A DNA stretch of 64,000 bases, from contig JTDE01001346.1 in NCBI GenBank assembly GCA_014338405.1, positions 80,904 to 144,903 on the forward strand, in the 5' to 3' direction. Below the pieces are notes generated by a model. That model was given only the letters and a program-made list of their open reading frames with translations, ran no database searches and was not told where the DNA came from. Below are positions 1 through 12,571 of the stretch, piece by piece. The stretch is from Paragonimus skrjabini miyazakii. Lineage: Eukaryota > Platyhelminthes > Trematoda > Plagiorchiida > Troglotrematidae. How positions within the stretch are numbered: the stretch's first letter is position 1; each line of letters begins with the position of its first letter. The position numbers were made by a program, and so were the translations under genes.

Positions 1-1391
1 GTTAGCGAGTTCGCAACCTCATGGATCTTTCATTCAACCCTTCATGAAAAGAAACACTATATCCGAGTTTTAGTTCTGTTAAGTCTCGTCAGTCTTGCAC
101 ATCTTTACCAAATTATATAAACAAAAACCCCGTATTTCTAATCGGTAATCAAGATGTCACTCAAGGTGGTTTATTTCCAAATTGTGGTTTTAGTCACGAA
201 GTAACAAACTGAAGTGGACGGGACGGTTACTTCCACTCACTTAAAACAAATCTGTCAACCTGACCGTCATTTACAAGCGAATTTGTGTGAGCGTTTACAG
301 AAGATAGGTAACTCACGTTTATTGGGAGATTAGAGCAGCAGTAATCAACAAGACTGCCCAATGAACGTGTGCCGGAGTTTTAATCCCAATTAAGGAATGG
401 ACGTACGTAACGGACGGATTATAATGACAGCGGAATTCAAGTACAATGTTTTCGTTAGAAAGAGGCTGACTATAATGTCTATGGCACTGCAAAAGCTACA
501 ACAGAAGGTGAATTTGATTACACGATTATGCTTGTTCTTATTAAGCTGGTTTATAAAACTTCTCTTATCTTGGTACGCGGTCACCAGATTCATTTAAATA
601 TAAATTCCCAATTAACTAGGTAAATACAAGTGAACAATTAATACATTGGGTTAGCATGGGTCGAACTCTTCACTTTTTTCTGGGTAAAATCAGATGTCCA
701 GTGTCAACATTTTGGTAGAATATTTTGATTTGGCTTCCGAATAACCGTTTTGAGATTTAGGTCACTGTTACCGTGAAATTAAGTCAAAATTAAATGAACA
801 ATTCCAAGTTATCTTCATCTTCCCGGAAAAGTTTCAATCACACCGTGAAGGACGTATTCACTGCTGTCTTGATGCATATAAACTGTTTTGTAGTTTACTT
901 TTTAGTAAAAACTGTAAAGCGGCATGTTGTATTCAATATATAAAGAGTTGGACAATTTTCCCTGATTCTCTAATCACAATCATGGTTCAAATGTGTTGAA
1001 CTATACACCGATATTTCCCTTGATTTGCTGCAATCTGGATCTGTTATTATGTAGATGACTATCAGAAGTGTGTTTATTTCATGCAACATCCTTTGTATTG
1101 ACATTCAGTAATCACTCAAGATAATCGACTTATTGAAACTATGTGTGCTCAAGAAGTCGAAGTGAAAACACGACCTTCCAGAGGTAAGGAACACTTACCC
1201 CTGGGATAAAAGAAATTACCCACAACTCATTAAACCAACTCACAGTGGACAGCTTTCATTGGTTCATCAATCAATGGCGAAGTGATGAGGCGATTGACAT
1301 ACAACAAGTAAATAAATCATTAGCCACTACAAAGCTAACCGTGAGGTTAACAGATATAAGGTCATATGCTTATCAGTCAAGATTAACTCAC
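1..1391. other. Non-coding stretch left of the C2 exon
   Basis: No convincing gene was found here. Short open frames near 390-600 exist on both strands but show no family signature. The stretch would be intron downstream of the minus-strand C2 exon, whose donor opens at 1391. Confidence 0.5.
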
Positions 1392-1561
1392 GGTTTGCCT
1401 TCTTTTGAGTGTTGTACGAATGCAGTTAGCAGAATCCGCCGGGCATGCTTTGATTTGCTCAAATCCAACGTGATACTTTCATTGAACACAGGATTCGACG
1501 TACCCTCCACAAGACCCGTTTGTCTGTTCAGAATTTGTGTTTTGTCCGGCAACACATCGAC
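1392..1561 (-). CDS. C2-domain exon (synaptotagmin-type), partial gene
   Basis: This is an internal exon of a gene read on the minus strand. Its acceptor is a T-rich tract ending in AACAG just above 1561, and its donor is CC/GTGAGTTA just below 1392. The 56 codons begin in phase 0 and end in phase 2. The translation contains TSNPVFNESITLDL followed by a hydrophobic strand ILLTAFVQ. This is the classic central strand pattern of C2 domains (a T-x-NPVFNE loop, then alternating hydrophobics), in which the domain binds membranes or phospholipid, often through calcium. Only the middle of a C2 domain is present, so the calcium-binding aspartates of both loops cannot be judged. Synaptotagmin, synaptotagmin-like or RIM-type proteins are possible parents. 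The rest of the domain must lie in other exons. Confidence is high that this is coding, moderate for the subfamily. Confidence 0.72.
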
Positions 1562-1895
1562 CTGTTTATTAATTAATAAAAATCGGGGAACTCGTGAGTA
1601 AAACACTAATATGTCCCACTAGATCTCAATTCATTTTTGGTGACCATTTGGAATGTTTGGTGAGTGTGGGCGAATTGCAACGGCCTCTGCAAAATGACAG
1701 TGTACTACATTTAACTTGTTTCGACCGTATCCCATATATTTTCTATAGAGTGGCTTGAACGAATCGATTTGATTGACCAGGTTTCTTGACTTGATCAGAT
1801 GCGTAGCGACCGAAGACGAACAGGGCCATATCGATCCTCGCGTTAGTCACGCTGATTGGTATACTTGAATGCGTTCGGTTAATTACAGTGCCGTG

Positions 1896-2421
1896 CGGAG
1901 ATTTAGATTATTTCAAATTGTACACAACCCGATTTGATCACGGTGCTCGTAATCACATAAGCGTTCCGGTCAACTCACGTCGTAAGGAAGCACTAGGCTC
2001 GAGTTTTGCTTTAATCAGAGCTAATCATTAAGGCATATCCTTCTCCGAGTCGGAATTTGAGAAGTTTCAAATCACGGGGTTATTGACTGTAGTTTACAAG
2101 ACAGTTACTGTGCATACAACCGAAAAGGTTGGGCAATCTGAACACTATTTGCACACTTTTGCGGTTGAATGTTTAGATGCAACTGATCGGTCATGCTTAG
2201 TGTGAGTTCGCTAGCGTTGTGGTCAACACGTCAGTCTCACAAACAGAGGAGTCTGAGTACAACTTCTTGCTTGGACAAGAATATAGACGACTGGTGAGCT
2301 CTAATGAAAGCGAAACTCGAGTCTAGTGTTTTCATACGAAGTGGGCGGGCGGGAACGTTTATCCGAATGCGAAGAGTATGACCAAATTCGGGTGTTCAAT
2401 TTGAAATAATCTAAATTCCCG
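1896..2421 (+). mobile_element. Palindromic hammerhead-containing short element (copy C)
   Basis: The left arm 1896-2028 is the reverse complement of the right arm 2291-2421, with frequent substitutions. Between them lies a body similar to 20318-20742: both share a stretch around 2075-2115 (GGGGTTATTGA, ACAGTTACTGTG) and a degenerate tRNA-like segment at 2205-2265. Each arm carries one hammerhead-like motif, so the two motifs point in opposite directions. This copy is clearly older than those at 20.3 kb and 40.0 kb. Its outer ends read TTGAAATAATCTAAATTCCC rather than the CCCGACTACTCATC ending of the other copies, so it is a sister subfamily. No protein-coding frame is present, so the element must be non-autonomous. 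Confidence 0.7.
2285..2331 (+). ncRNA. Degenerate hammerhead ribozyme
   Basis: The segment aligns base for base with the intact hammerheads at 20591 and 40241. However, the core CUGANGA reads CTGGTGA (A6 to G), one stem II pair is lost (AAAGC instead of AGAGC), and stem I no longer pairs. It should be inactive. A second relic lies on the minus strand at 1988-2028. Confidence 0.6.
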
Positions 2422-4334
2422 AAATTCAGTTCGAACTATGTACATTTGGAATGTTTCTCTCCAAGTGTGAGAAAATATGTTATTTTTAAAACAAACAGAC
2501 CAGTCTATTTAAAAACATACCAAACGCATCCGAAGCGTTTGAGACAGATTACGAGAAACAGCTAATTAGTTAATGTGTGAAGGATTTCGATTTAATTCAA
2601 AGTCATTCCCAACAACCACTGAGGTAGATGGCTTTTCGGTGCACTGTTACCAACAAAATGGAAAAGCTAGCGGGCACAGCACGCATCTGTCATTGGTCTT
2701 GCTTTCTGTTGCGAGATTCCACCAGTCTGTCAATGATAGAAATGCCATCTTGTTAAGACAGACCATCAATTTTCTGTACTGAGCAAATTTGTTGTAATAT
2801 TCTGTTCGTAAATATGGGGCGAATAAAATAGCTGACAGAAATTAATGGACAATAATCTTCTAGCCACTTACTTCATGTTCAGGCTGGGTAGATACTATTC
2901 ATCAAGGCCAAGAAGGCCTGACTAAAACTAGGAGATTAGCTGGCAATGCCCTCGTCACGGAGTCACAAGATAGTGACTGATTGATGTGGGCTATCAGGTC
3001 GAGGCTGTTGCGATCACACATGTCACCGGCTGGAAAATCTATCAGACACAACATTTAGTCAAAGGTTTTGACTAAGAGGTTACTGTACGTTACAGTTTGC
3101 ACTCTCTTTTGAGCGATATAGTCTACTCGGTAACACAAATTGTCGCCATAAATGAAATGACACTTGGAACTCAATGATGTACATTTCCAACTTTGCGTTA
3201 TCAGTCGGAATGTTTCTAACTCGACGACGCACGTAAATCTTACTTTGAGCAGGAATAACCAAGTTGAATATCTTGATAGATAATCTTCATAAAACATGAC
3301 TCATACAACCGCAGTGATAATACCTAGTGAATTTATCACAAACGTTCAGATTAATTTCTTGGTGACCAGCAAAGTTGTCTGGCTACTAAATTAGTTACTT
3401 TTTTGGTTAACTACCTACCTTTACTAATGTAACTCAGGTGTTTTCGAGTGAGACCAAAAGAACTTTTCATACTTATCACTCACAGAAAGTATAACTAACT
3501 AGCTACAGTGATTAATTACGCACAAAAGTGATCAATATTTTGAATAAATGCGCAAAGGAATTGTCAGTAGATTTGCTCTTCAGGAAACCACGATATATTA
3601 GTCAAAACGCCATATAAATTACCGGTTCCTTATACTTCGTTTGTATCTTCTGAATTCAGATAATGATTTTATCCACCCCGGAAGAAATACACACGTTACA
3701 TCTGAGTTAAAACATACTGGAAGTGTGTTGACATTCATTATATCTGGTATTTAAAGAAAAATGCCTTGAAGTTCACGCTATGTTCAATTGCTTATTCAAT
3801 TAAAAATAGATTGTAACTGGTTAGGTCACAGACGCACTGAACTCAAGTTTACTACATAAACTCAAAATAAAACATTCGATTATCACAACGTAATATGAAT
3901 TTAGTGTTACTTACAAAAGGCAATAGCTTATGTTTTCAACAAAACAAAAATTTCTGCATTACACAAAATACACAAGCGCAGCTTATGTACAGAAAGACAA
4001 AATGCATTATTTGACAAATAAATTTGAGTGAAATGCAGCACATTGTTAGGAAGAACAACTGACAGTGATTCGGTATAAGATTGGTAACGTTACTATGGTT
4101 ATCAAAAGCACGTTTAGATGTGACACTATGTTAAGATGTGGAACTGATTCTTCGCAAACATCACAGCCAAAGCGTGCAACCAGTGAAGACTGCGACCCGG
4201 GTGAGTGATCTGATGTGAAAACTCGTGGCACGCAAGGATGATGGGACAAACCTGTATATATCAAGATTAGTCTGACTATTGCCACGGTAAATACCAACCG
4301 AGTATGAATTTCCAGTGTCAACACAAAAGTTTAC
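2422..4334. other. Non-coding stretch
   Basis: No gene is supported. Overlapping minus-strand frames at 3055-3297 contain a GTAAGA donor-like site near 3244, but no acceptor pair or domain makes an exon convincing. Most of this is probably intron or intergenic DNA. Confidence 0.4.
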
Positions 4335-4610
4335 TGTGAAATCGTAGGGTGACCTAGTCCGCGGTTGCTAATTTGCTCAACAGCACTAATTTTGTCCGAA
4401 TCAATAAGGTACCGAAATGAATGAGGAGAGCTCGCTTGCAATTCATCAGATGGAAGGCTATTGATGCCCCTTGTTCGTATGACTTTTTTATTCCGGTGTA
4501 AAACCACAGGGAAACGAGCACGCGAGCAGACATTTTGTGTACAAGATGCAGATCTTTCCATTTCAGGTCCATCGTGATTACAATGGTGAGTCAATTTTGT
4601 AACATGATTG
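4335..4610 (-). CDS. Candidate exon, unrecognised low-complexity protein
   Basis: An open minus-strand frame of about 91 codons runs from an acceptor ending TTACCAG (above 4610) to a donor CACA/GTAAAC (below 4335), starting and ending in phase 2. The translation is polar, with several serines, histidines and basic residues (for example HRNKKVIRTRG and SLPSDELQASSPHS) and no recognisable domain, as in the linker regions of signalling proteins. It lies 2.8 kb upstream of the C2 exon on the same strand and could belong to that gene. The phases do not join directly, so at least one further exon would be needed. The acceptor has a weak pyrimidine tract. Confidence 0.33.
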
Positions 4611-5435
4611 CTGGTAACGACTGGTTATCGTAATTACAAAGACGGAGATCGACTGGTTCAACTGCTAAGTCGCCTCAGAACGTGCGCCCTAGAAACAATG
4701 AGTGTGTGTACGGATGACGCATGGTAATCCCAATATGCCTCATTATCTTGTTATTGCTTCATCTGTTCTGACGAATTTTATTGACTATTAAGTTGAGCTT
4801 ATGTTGTAATGACCCAGTTAAGCTGATTTGTCTTGCTCTGCTCGATAAGCAAGAAAATAGATCCTATTTGTAAAAGTTAGGGCCGCACAACAGTATGCGT
4901 TTTTAGAGCCTTTATAATACACCAGATATTTCACAGGCGACTAAGAGAAGACCTCAGTATTGCTCAAAAACGAATGTCATTTTTAATGCTTTTCATAAAG
5001 TGATGATGAAGTTTATCGGTTAGAGTGCTCCAGTCCCTAAAATAAAAAAGATCACCAGTGAAGAGACTGTCTTTGTTCTTTCCGGACAATATATTATGTT
5101 GGAGGGAACCTTGTATCACCAGAAAACCTACATGCGATCAAACACTGACTACTGGCTGACATTTAGCTAACTAGATCAGATGATGAAGAAAAAAGTAATC
5201 GTTAATGAATTAGAACTGGTGTCGAAGTTTCAGCAAATGCATTCAGAGGGCATCCGTTGTGATAAGTAGGACCTGCTAAAGTTCAAACCCAGTTATTCAA
5301 ACAACACGTAGCTGTATAACCTAGATGACTCAATTCGCAAGAAGATATAACGCAAGTTCAGAACCAACGGGTAAAAACAACAGGCCTGACTATATTGCAT
5401 CTTCGTCACCTGCCGATAGTACATAAGGGACTTAC

Positions 5436-5569
5436 TCCATTGAAATGTTACACACGTGCGTGAGATACAAACCCCATTCACCAACTGTTCGTCTTGATCT
5501 TGACACAGTTTGATGTTTTGAGAACCTTGGTGCCTTACTGCGTTGAACTGGACGGCGTGTTGGTCACAT
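5436..5569 (-). CDS. Candidate cysteine-containing exon
   Basis: A minus-strand frame lies between an acceptor with GACTGCAG and a donor with a perfect GTAAGT. It starts in phase 2 and ends in phase 1. The roughly 44 residues contain four cysteines spaced C-x23-C-x14-C-x5-C, which hints at an extracellular disulphide module but matches no family I can name. The same strand carries candidate exons on either side. Chance is a real alternative. Confidence 0.28.
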
Positions 5570-6259
5570 CTGCAGTCACCAATGCCAGGCGGGCCAATAG
5601 ATAGAGATCTGACGAACCACACTCTCAAAGTCGTGCGGGAGGGGAGTAGGTATGAGACTAACATCTTTTTCGGTAAAAAGTACTAGGCTGAGTATACTGC
5701 CACCCACTCACTGTCGTACAGGCACTAGAACTAAAAGTTTTGGTTAGGAAATCTAGTCGAGCACTTGTCTGGGTCTGGACATCCTGGCAGTATATCAACT
5801 CACAAAACACCTGCACATTTAAAACACCTATAGTTATCTACTGTGTCCACAGTTTGGCAGGCGAGAAGGGGCTACCCTGTCTACTGCATACAGTAGAGTA
5901 GTTAAACGAAAACAACCTGTAACTGGTTCACTCTTCTACCCAATTTAGCTTATACGCCGCTCCAGATTCCCGTCTCTATAAAAATGCCACTACCGTTTTC
6001 ACATCGGATATAGTCATACATTTTTGGGTAAGTTTAACCTCTTACCACCCGGGTGCCGATCGCTCTTCTTCCTTACTTCGGCCTAGAATAGACATCAATA
6101 TCCTGAAACTTATGGATCAGCAGGTCACCCTCGTATGAGCACTAGACTCGTTGAACGGCGAAATCTGCCACATTCCAGGGACCATAATTCAGGACAGTAA
6201 CCAGGTTCTCAAACTGATAGGAACTATACCATTTATTTACTACCGGCCTCCATACCCTG

Positions 6260-6422
6260 TCAAGTTGGAGTAGTTATGGTCGTCAGTGAAATGGCCACAG
6301 CTGCATAATAGATCAGAGTTCTGTTAGTGTTTGGCTCTCTGTCATCCGCTTGGAAGGCTTTGGTAAGACCAACTGTAGATACCAAATCTGGTATTAGACA
6401 TAACATAACTGCACTTTCCTTT
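6260..6422 (-). CDS. Candidate terminal exon, unrecognised
   Basis: A good acceptor (TGATCTCATTTGCAG) on the minus strand opens a frame of 53 codons ending in TGA at 6262-6260. The translation ends in a moderately hydrophobic stretch (LIYYAAVAISLTTITTPT). No polyadenylation signal is obvious directly downstream, and an internal GTATCT could instead be a donor. No family was recognised. Confidence 0.25.
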
Positions 6423-6706
6423 CTGCAAATGAGATCAAATCTCAGGTAGATCACGTAGATGTTAGACATAAGTGATGTGGCTGCTGCCGTTCCCACTGGG
6501 TCACGTGTTTTATTTCAAATCACGCGTTGAGACTTTGTCACTTGGTTCTTATTTTTGCTTACTAACAACCCCAAGGATGGCGGCGGTGGGCGGTTGAAAA
6601 ATTGGTCAGGCCGTCGAACGTGTGATCGTTAAACTAGCTTAGAATTAATACTCAGTCGTTCAAACTATGAAGCTACAAATAGCTTCGAAACCCAAGTCTC
6701 ACTGAC

Positions 6707-6898
6707 CTCGAACATAACAAATACTATAGTGTGTGTCATTTGGTCTAAACAATTATTGGCCCTCAGAGAAACCCCGGAGATTTGGGTGTCAACCGGAACA
6801 TAAGTCATGACAGTTAATGTAACAAGTTTAGGAGGGATGTCGGTAGGAAAGTATGCGTAGCCTGACAGCCGGTTGTGACATTCGGCTACTTGAAAAGG
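6707..6898 (-). CDS. Candidate exon of 64 codons, unrecognised
   Basis: An acceptor with an excellent tract (CCATTTCCATTTCTACAG) and a donor GAG/GTCAGT bracket exactly 64 codons in phase 0 at both ends. The product contains ECHNRLSGYAYFPTD and alternating beta-like hydrophobics (KLVTLTVMTYVPVD). It could be part of an extracellular domain, but I do not recognise it. The opposite strand is also open here (6853-7038), so the choice of strand rests on the splice sites. Confidence 0.35.
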
Positions 6899-7899
6899 CT
6901 GTAGAAATGGAAATGGCTTTCGCTTCATGGGACACTAACATTATCTTCAAACTCATCGGTACTGATGGCGTACAACTACCAGTAAATCGATCAACAACAG
7001 GAACGCCACACTCATTCGTAATAGGTCCAGAAGTTTAGGGCCCAGTGCAAAACATTTTGGGGGGTCAGTTTATTTGGTTACATGCCTAAATATTGTTACC
7101 GCCACTAACTCTCAGCAAACTAAAGTTGGTAGCCCTTGTGCCTTGGTCAATGGTTCTAGACTGGCCAACCATGACAAAAGTCAGCTACCATATTTGGGAT
7201 CTCAAAAATCACAAGACTATCAGTCCACATGAACCCGGGCCGGCATTGTTTAAAGTAGATGGGGAGGGGACGTTAGCAGTTACCTTGACTTAGTTGTGCT
7301 TACCGTCGTGGACGACAGGGAGCATTAAGCGCTGCTACTGTCGGTAGATTATAGTCTGTGAAGCAAGTGACGCTGAAGGCCATTTGAAAGCTATCTTGAG
7401 TTTGATGCCTTATTTTCACTTAGACTTCGGTTTCTTTGTTTGTAAGGTGTAAGCAACTTAATATTGAATGTTTGATTATAAACACCGTCTGTTATAGTGC
7501 TTGGGTGCTATCCCTTCCTCTTCTTGATCCCCTATTTGTGATTTAGTTACAGTCAAACATCGGAACAAACCGCCAATGTATTGGTGTTTCTGATGATGGT
7601 GATGATGGTAGTGCTGATGACAATGATGATGACCCTCAATTCCGCTAGCTTGACATAGTCGTCAGGCTTTCGCATTGCATCAACCTGGATGGCTATGTTG
7701 ACCAGGGCTTCAGTCCAACCAGGAGCAATCATATGAAAAGCAGACACATTTATAGGGTTGTACGTCACAATACTGACCGCATAAGAATGCTTAGGTAGTG
7801 AGGCATGATATTATCCATCCACTATGACTTTCTGCTTTTATTCCCCCCAAAGTCCCTTTGCCTTTTCAGGGCTTTCGGGCAACAATTGTTTTCTGAAGC
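6899..7899. other. GC-richer stretch with unexplained open frames
   Basis: Plus-strand frames 6853-7038 and 7093-7293 are separated by stops. The second ends ALFKVDGEGTLAVTLT, which faintly resembles the end of a cadherin repeat. No splice sites tie them together, so no gene is called. Confidence 0.3.
7591..7633 (+). repeat. TGATGA-type microsatellite
   Basis: Imperfect repeats of TGATGA/TGATGG lie just left of a LINE. The same kind of repeat ends that LINE at 10788-10831, so this one may be the 3' tail of another, truncated LINE copy. Confidence 0.6.
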
Positions 7900-10840
7900 C
7901 AAGACAACTGGTAAACGTTAGTGTCCTTAATTTCTAAACTCTCCAAAAAGTTGATCAGCAAGCTGCTCTGGCAAACATACTGTCATGTCTTCAGCTTGAT
8001 GTTTGCCGCGTGTCAGACGCGCTAGTCTACGATTGTAGAAACGATATCCACTTGGAATCACTTCTGAATAGCTGTCTATTCAAGGCTTCTGCTGAGACCG
8101 AAGCTGAATCTCATGTTCAATCTGGACTGAGAATGGCATTGATTATTAAGGCAGAACAGTGTTTACTCGAATGAATCCTAGTGAACAATCGATTAAGCGC
8201 CGTCAGTCTCAATACATCGGCTAAGGTCTGTCAAAGCAACTCAGAAGAACATTATATATTCAGTGTGTGGGCATGCGCTCCAACAGATAGTTGTTCGGAT
8301 GTTATCAAAGAGGCTTTCTACGATGTCTTCGTCGATCTTCCGAAACAGACAAAACGTTCTGACACCATCGTATCAGCCAGCGAGTTCAGTGCTCAATTTA
8401 ATCGTCACCCTCCGGAGGAGAAACGGCTGGGAGGTGTTTGGTGTCTGAGCAAAACGTACCGACGATGTTGACAGACTTTTGCAACCGTGCTCGTTGTATT
8501 ATCTCTATATTTCGAGCGGCACTGCGTTACATAAAGACTTCTCTGTGCTTCTCAGTAATGGACACCGCTCGATCATATATAAGTCAGTTACGGATGGGTC
8601 CACTCTGTTGAAAACTGCATTTTGGAGAATTTGGATCACACCGTTGTACGTGCCTGTTTTGTTTTGTCATTTACCTAGAAGTTATACATTTTTAGCTGCA
8701 TGAGACATAACTGGCATTTGAGCAAAGAGAGTGCGAAGAACGCCTATAAGAGAGCATTGGTGAACAATTTGCCTAGTTCGAGTCAGGTAAGCGGACTTGA
8801 CAAACACTGGGGACAAATCGCCGTAGTTATGATGGCGTGCTGTAGAGAGGCACGTTCCAAAAGAGCTGTTTGGTTGCGACAGAACTGGAATTCTGTCACG
8901 TCAATGAACCACATGAGCAAACGTCGCTCGATTCCACCTGATTCTGAATATGACGACGATCGTCGAGAATTTAAACGCAGACCGGCTAACATGTTATATA
9001 AGCACTGTAGGCACTACCTAGTCAAATATTCGAGAGAGTGAAAGAAGCCTCCTTTTCTGGGAACAGCAGAAATCTTCCTTTCCTGATTCGTGATTTTACT
9101 GGCTGTCAAGTCCTTATGGGTGAGACCATATGTAGAAATATTAGCTCGCTTATCAACAGCCAATCGCGCCGATTTAACAGGAGGGTTAAACACTCTGAAA
9201 AACGGTTGAGTTGGCCTCACCCAAACCATGTGGATGACGGGATGACGATTGGCCGGTTATTGTGTTCCAGACGACCGTTTACCGGAAGCAGAAGTGTCCC
9301 TGAAGCTTAAGTTATTGAAAGGTAACAAGGCCATTGAATCAGATCTCTTCACCCCATCGCTTTTCAAGGATGGTGAACAGAAGTTGATATAAGAAGTAAT
9401 AAAACCTCTTCATACGGTTTGGGAAACTGAAGAGGTACTTCGTGATTGATAATTATCAACATTAGGTCGTGTTTTCAAAACGGGGGCCCGAAGTCTATGT
9501 GACAAATATAGAGGAATCAGTTTAGTATCCGTTGTACCTAAGTAACTCACTGATCTTATATCGCGTCTGATCAGTAAGCTCAGATAAAATCAGGTACGTG
9601 AAGAACAAACAGGATCCCGTTATGGTCGAAGGTACACTGATCAGTATTTAACGCTTCGACGGATCTTGGAGTATTGGAACTTATGGGTATCCGACGGTTG
9701 TTATATTTCTAGATCAAAAGCTACTTTTGGTTTGGTTGCTATTAATATCCTCTAGAACTGCTTTCTCCTCAAGAAAGTTCCAGGACCCTGTTGATATCAC
9801 CTTCCTAGTCCTGTCCAGTTTTGTTGTGGACGAAACTCTGGAAAGTACGATTGAGGAATTCAGGGAGTGATGTTGAATTTCTTCCTGGCGTCAGGTTGAC
9901 TGACCTGGAGTATGCCGATGACACTGTTTTACTTAGTTGCTGTGCCATGCTGAACAAGGCGAATTACCAAGCTAATTTGTATTGAACGCACTTCGCACCT
10001 TAAAATACAAAGTATTGCTGCAAGATAAAGACTTTCCCACACTTACGACTTTTATTGTAAGCAACCTGCTTGAACTTGTAGACAGTTTCACATACTTCAG
10101 TGGCACTAGCTCGTCAGTCTGTGTTATTTCTGATGAGATATCAACGAGGATAGCAAAGATACCAGTTGCCTTTGACAACCTGCGTCATTTATGGTGTCGG
10201 AAAGACCTACAGTTACCACTAGAAGGAAGGGCATATAATGCTTGTATGCGTTCTGTTTGCTCTGTGGCTCGGAAACGCAGTCTGTTCGCAACGAAGTTGC
10301 CAATAGAACTTTTGTGTTTGACCATCGTTATCTCCACCAATTAGCCCACATCAGGTGCGTTGTTCATGCTAGCAAGGCGGTCGGTCGCCGGCACGTACTC
10401 CGGAACGCTCGGGATGGGCCACGTACTCTGCATGCCATTTGGTCGTTTACTGTGCAGGACATTGTTATTTGTTGAGATCATGAGCAGTTGACTGAAACCG
10501 CTTGGCGGTCAAGCAACAACGTGGTCACAAAATATAAAGACCCTGACTGCCCCAGTGAGGAAAGTGTGCTCATTGTTAGCACTCAAACCACTGGCTAACA
10601 ACGCACTTTGAGATTACAGTTTGCTGCAGTCAATTGTATGCCCCATTCACATTATGTCTAGCCCTTTCGGTTGGTTTTCTTTCAACAGTTTTGATCTTAA
10701 TATCAGTGTCGTCTTCCAGCATGTTCCACGTCACTGTCTGAGTGAGCAGTGCCCCAATACACAGTCATGTTCATAGCCGTTATTAGGTTGATGATAATGA
10801 TGTTGATGACTGTGTTGACTGTGATGGTGATACTCGTAAG
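7900..10840 (+). pseudogene. Decayed non-LTR retrotransposon (LINE) with AP endonuclease and RT
   Basis: The element can be followed through frameshifts and stops on the plus strand. An apurinic-endonuclease-like N-terminus appears around 7900-8700: VDQQAALANILSCLQLDVC, then EAFYDVFVDLPKQTKRSDT, and later DRLLQPCSLYYLYISS. The RT palm follows at about 9400-9960: KYRGISLVSVV, REEQTGSRYGRRYTDQ, then LTDLEYADDTVLLS with the YADD box at 9911-9922. A typical C-terminal region (DSFTYFSGTSSSV, DEISTRIAKIPVAFDNLRHL, FDHRYLHQLAHIR) spans about 10080-10400. The 3' end is a TGATGA-rich tail. The order EN-RT-C-terminus and the motif wording match flatworm LINEs of the RTE/CR1-like sort. Which clade is uncertain. 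There is no intact ORF, so the copy is dead. Confidence 0.85.
10788..10831 (+). repeat. Short tandem tail of the LINE
   Basis: Imperfect TGATGA/TGTTGA repeats terminate the LINE. Short tandem repeats instead of poly(A) are usual at the 3' ends of RTE-like LINEs. Confidence 0.6.
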
Positions 10841-12571
10841 TTTGATGATTCGCTTGCTCTTTTCTACTCATCAGTAAGCTGCAAAAATGATAGGAGTGTC
10901 GGTAACCGCCAAGTAGTTTTCAATTTTTCACAAATTCTCTATGATATTTCATTAAGTGGGAGTAGTAAACATGAAGTTGTTTGTCAGGATCAACATTAAA
11001 ATAGTGAGAAATTCAGTGCAAATTCAACGCTGGACAATTCAAACAAACTAACAATGAGATTTCCATTATGTCCGGTCTTATGAATATCTACAATGTAAAC
11101 CGGAATTCATGAAACCTATATCAAAGTGATTTAATAGAGACCGCAAGAAAAAGACTTTGGTCACTGGTCACAAAAGTATTCTGTGATTATAACAGTCACT
11201 AAGGAACGTTTGGGCTCCAACCATGAAGTAATTTGTGGACGTAGTTAACCAATAAAAAGTAATCGTAAGCGCGTTCTGTTCGTTAATTGATGTAGATCTG
11301 AAAAACTTTCACCTGGTGTGAAAACGCTTGCTTAATGAAGCATCTTGAGATTAGTATGCAACTCTTCAGTGCACAAGCGAACAATCGGACAGAACTAATC
11401 GTTTTTAACATATATTCTCTAGCGACATAATAGCTGAACCAGCCCCCATTATGTCACTCGAACCTAGTGCAGTTGAGCCAATTAGCAGCCATGAACTAGA
11501 TCACACTACAGTTTCGCAGTGAACTTATGTGTTGACAATGAAAATTCATACTTGGCGACATCTGGAGCGAAGGTCAGACTACTCTTGTTATACACAGTTT
11601 CGTCACGCCATCTTTGCGTAACACGAGTTTGTAATTCAGGTCGTTGATCCATGTCTTGGAATTCATTGTCACATGCTTTAATTCTGATGTCTGCAGTCCG
11701 CTGATTTATTAATTTTGTGTATTTCGACTTACAAGTACTCTGTTGCTGACCTGTACAACGGTAATTTCCTATTTAAGTGTTTCCCAAAAGTTTTGTTATT
11801 GCAGTCCTTCTTTATCTTGGATCAGTTTGAAAATTTGACAGGTGTTATCTTTTTATTACTTCTTGTTACGGTTGTGAGAGTTTATTTTAGGTGACATGTA
11901 ATTCTTGCACTGTTTCCCTTCCAAACTTCACCTTCGTGTTATTTCCACTAAGTAGATACTTATGCGGTTCTCCTGGACCCTCAAAGACTTGAGCCGCTTA
12001 TGCTGTTACCGTATTCATAGTCGTCGCCCGATGCACATAGTTTGCTATAGAAATGAACCCTCTGTGGAACAATATTCTCCGTCACAGCCTTGTTGGGATC
12101 ACAATATTTGTCATGAAACAAACGGTGTAGATCAAATAATTGCACTGTTCACTATCAACTTGCGAAAGATTGAAAACTTACTTCCTGTGGCGGCACTCAG
12201 CCTAGATCTTCTAACGTTGATTTTATTTAGGACAATGTGAACCTGTGGTTAATCTTCAAAAACCTTGTCTTCAATCAAACCAGTAATCTGATTTGATGTT
12301 AAAACTCTTCGGTTGAAAACTACCAGGCCAACTTAAACCCTAAACGGTTACTAAACTTTCATTCTGTGATGAAATTGGCAATAGGTAATTAATCATTTTA
12401 CAGACGAAAATTAGTCTAAGTCCGTGGTACACACACCACACCGACACAATAGGGGTAATACGTCGTGGCGTATACAACATTGAACTACATGGCCTTTACT
12501 TCGAGATAATTCCCAGTTCAGTACGTGAATGCTTTCCTCGTAAATACCGTTGTCATAAAAGTGTGACTCAC
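10841..12571. other. Non-coding stretch
   Basis: No supported gene. A plus-strand frame at 11962-12240 has no convincing splice sites. Confidence 0.45.

Noticed and set aside
6853..7293. Plus-strand frames with a faint cadherin-like ending
   Set aside because: Stops separate the frames, no splice sites connect them, and the resemblance is limited to a few residues.
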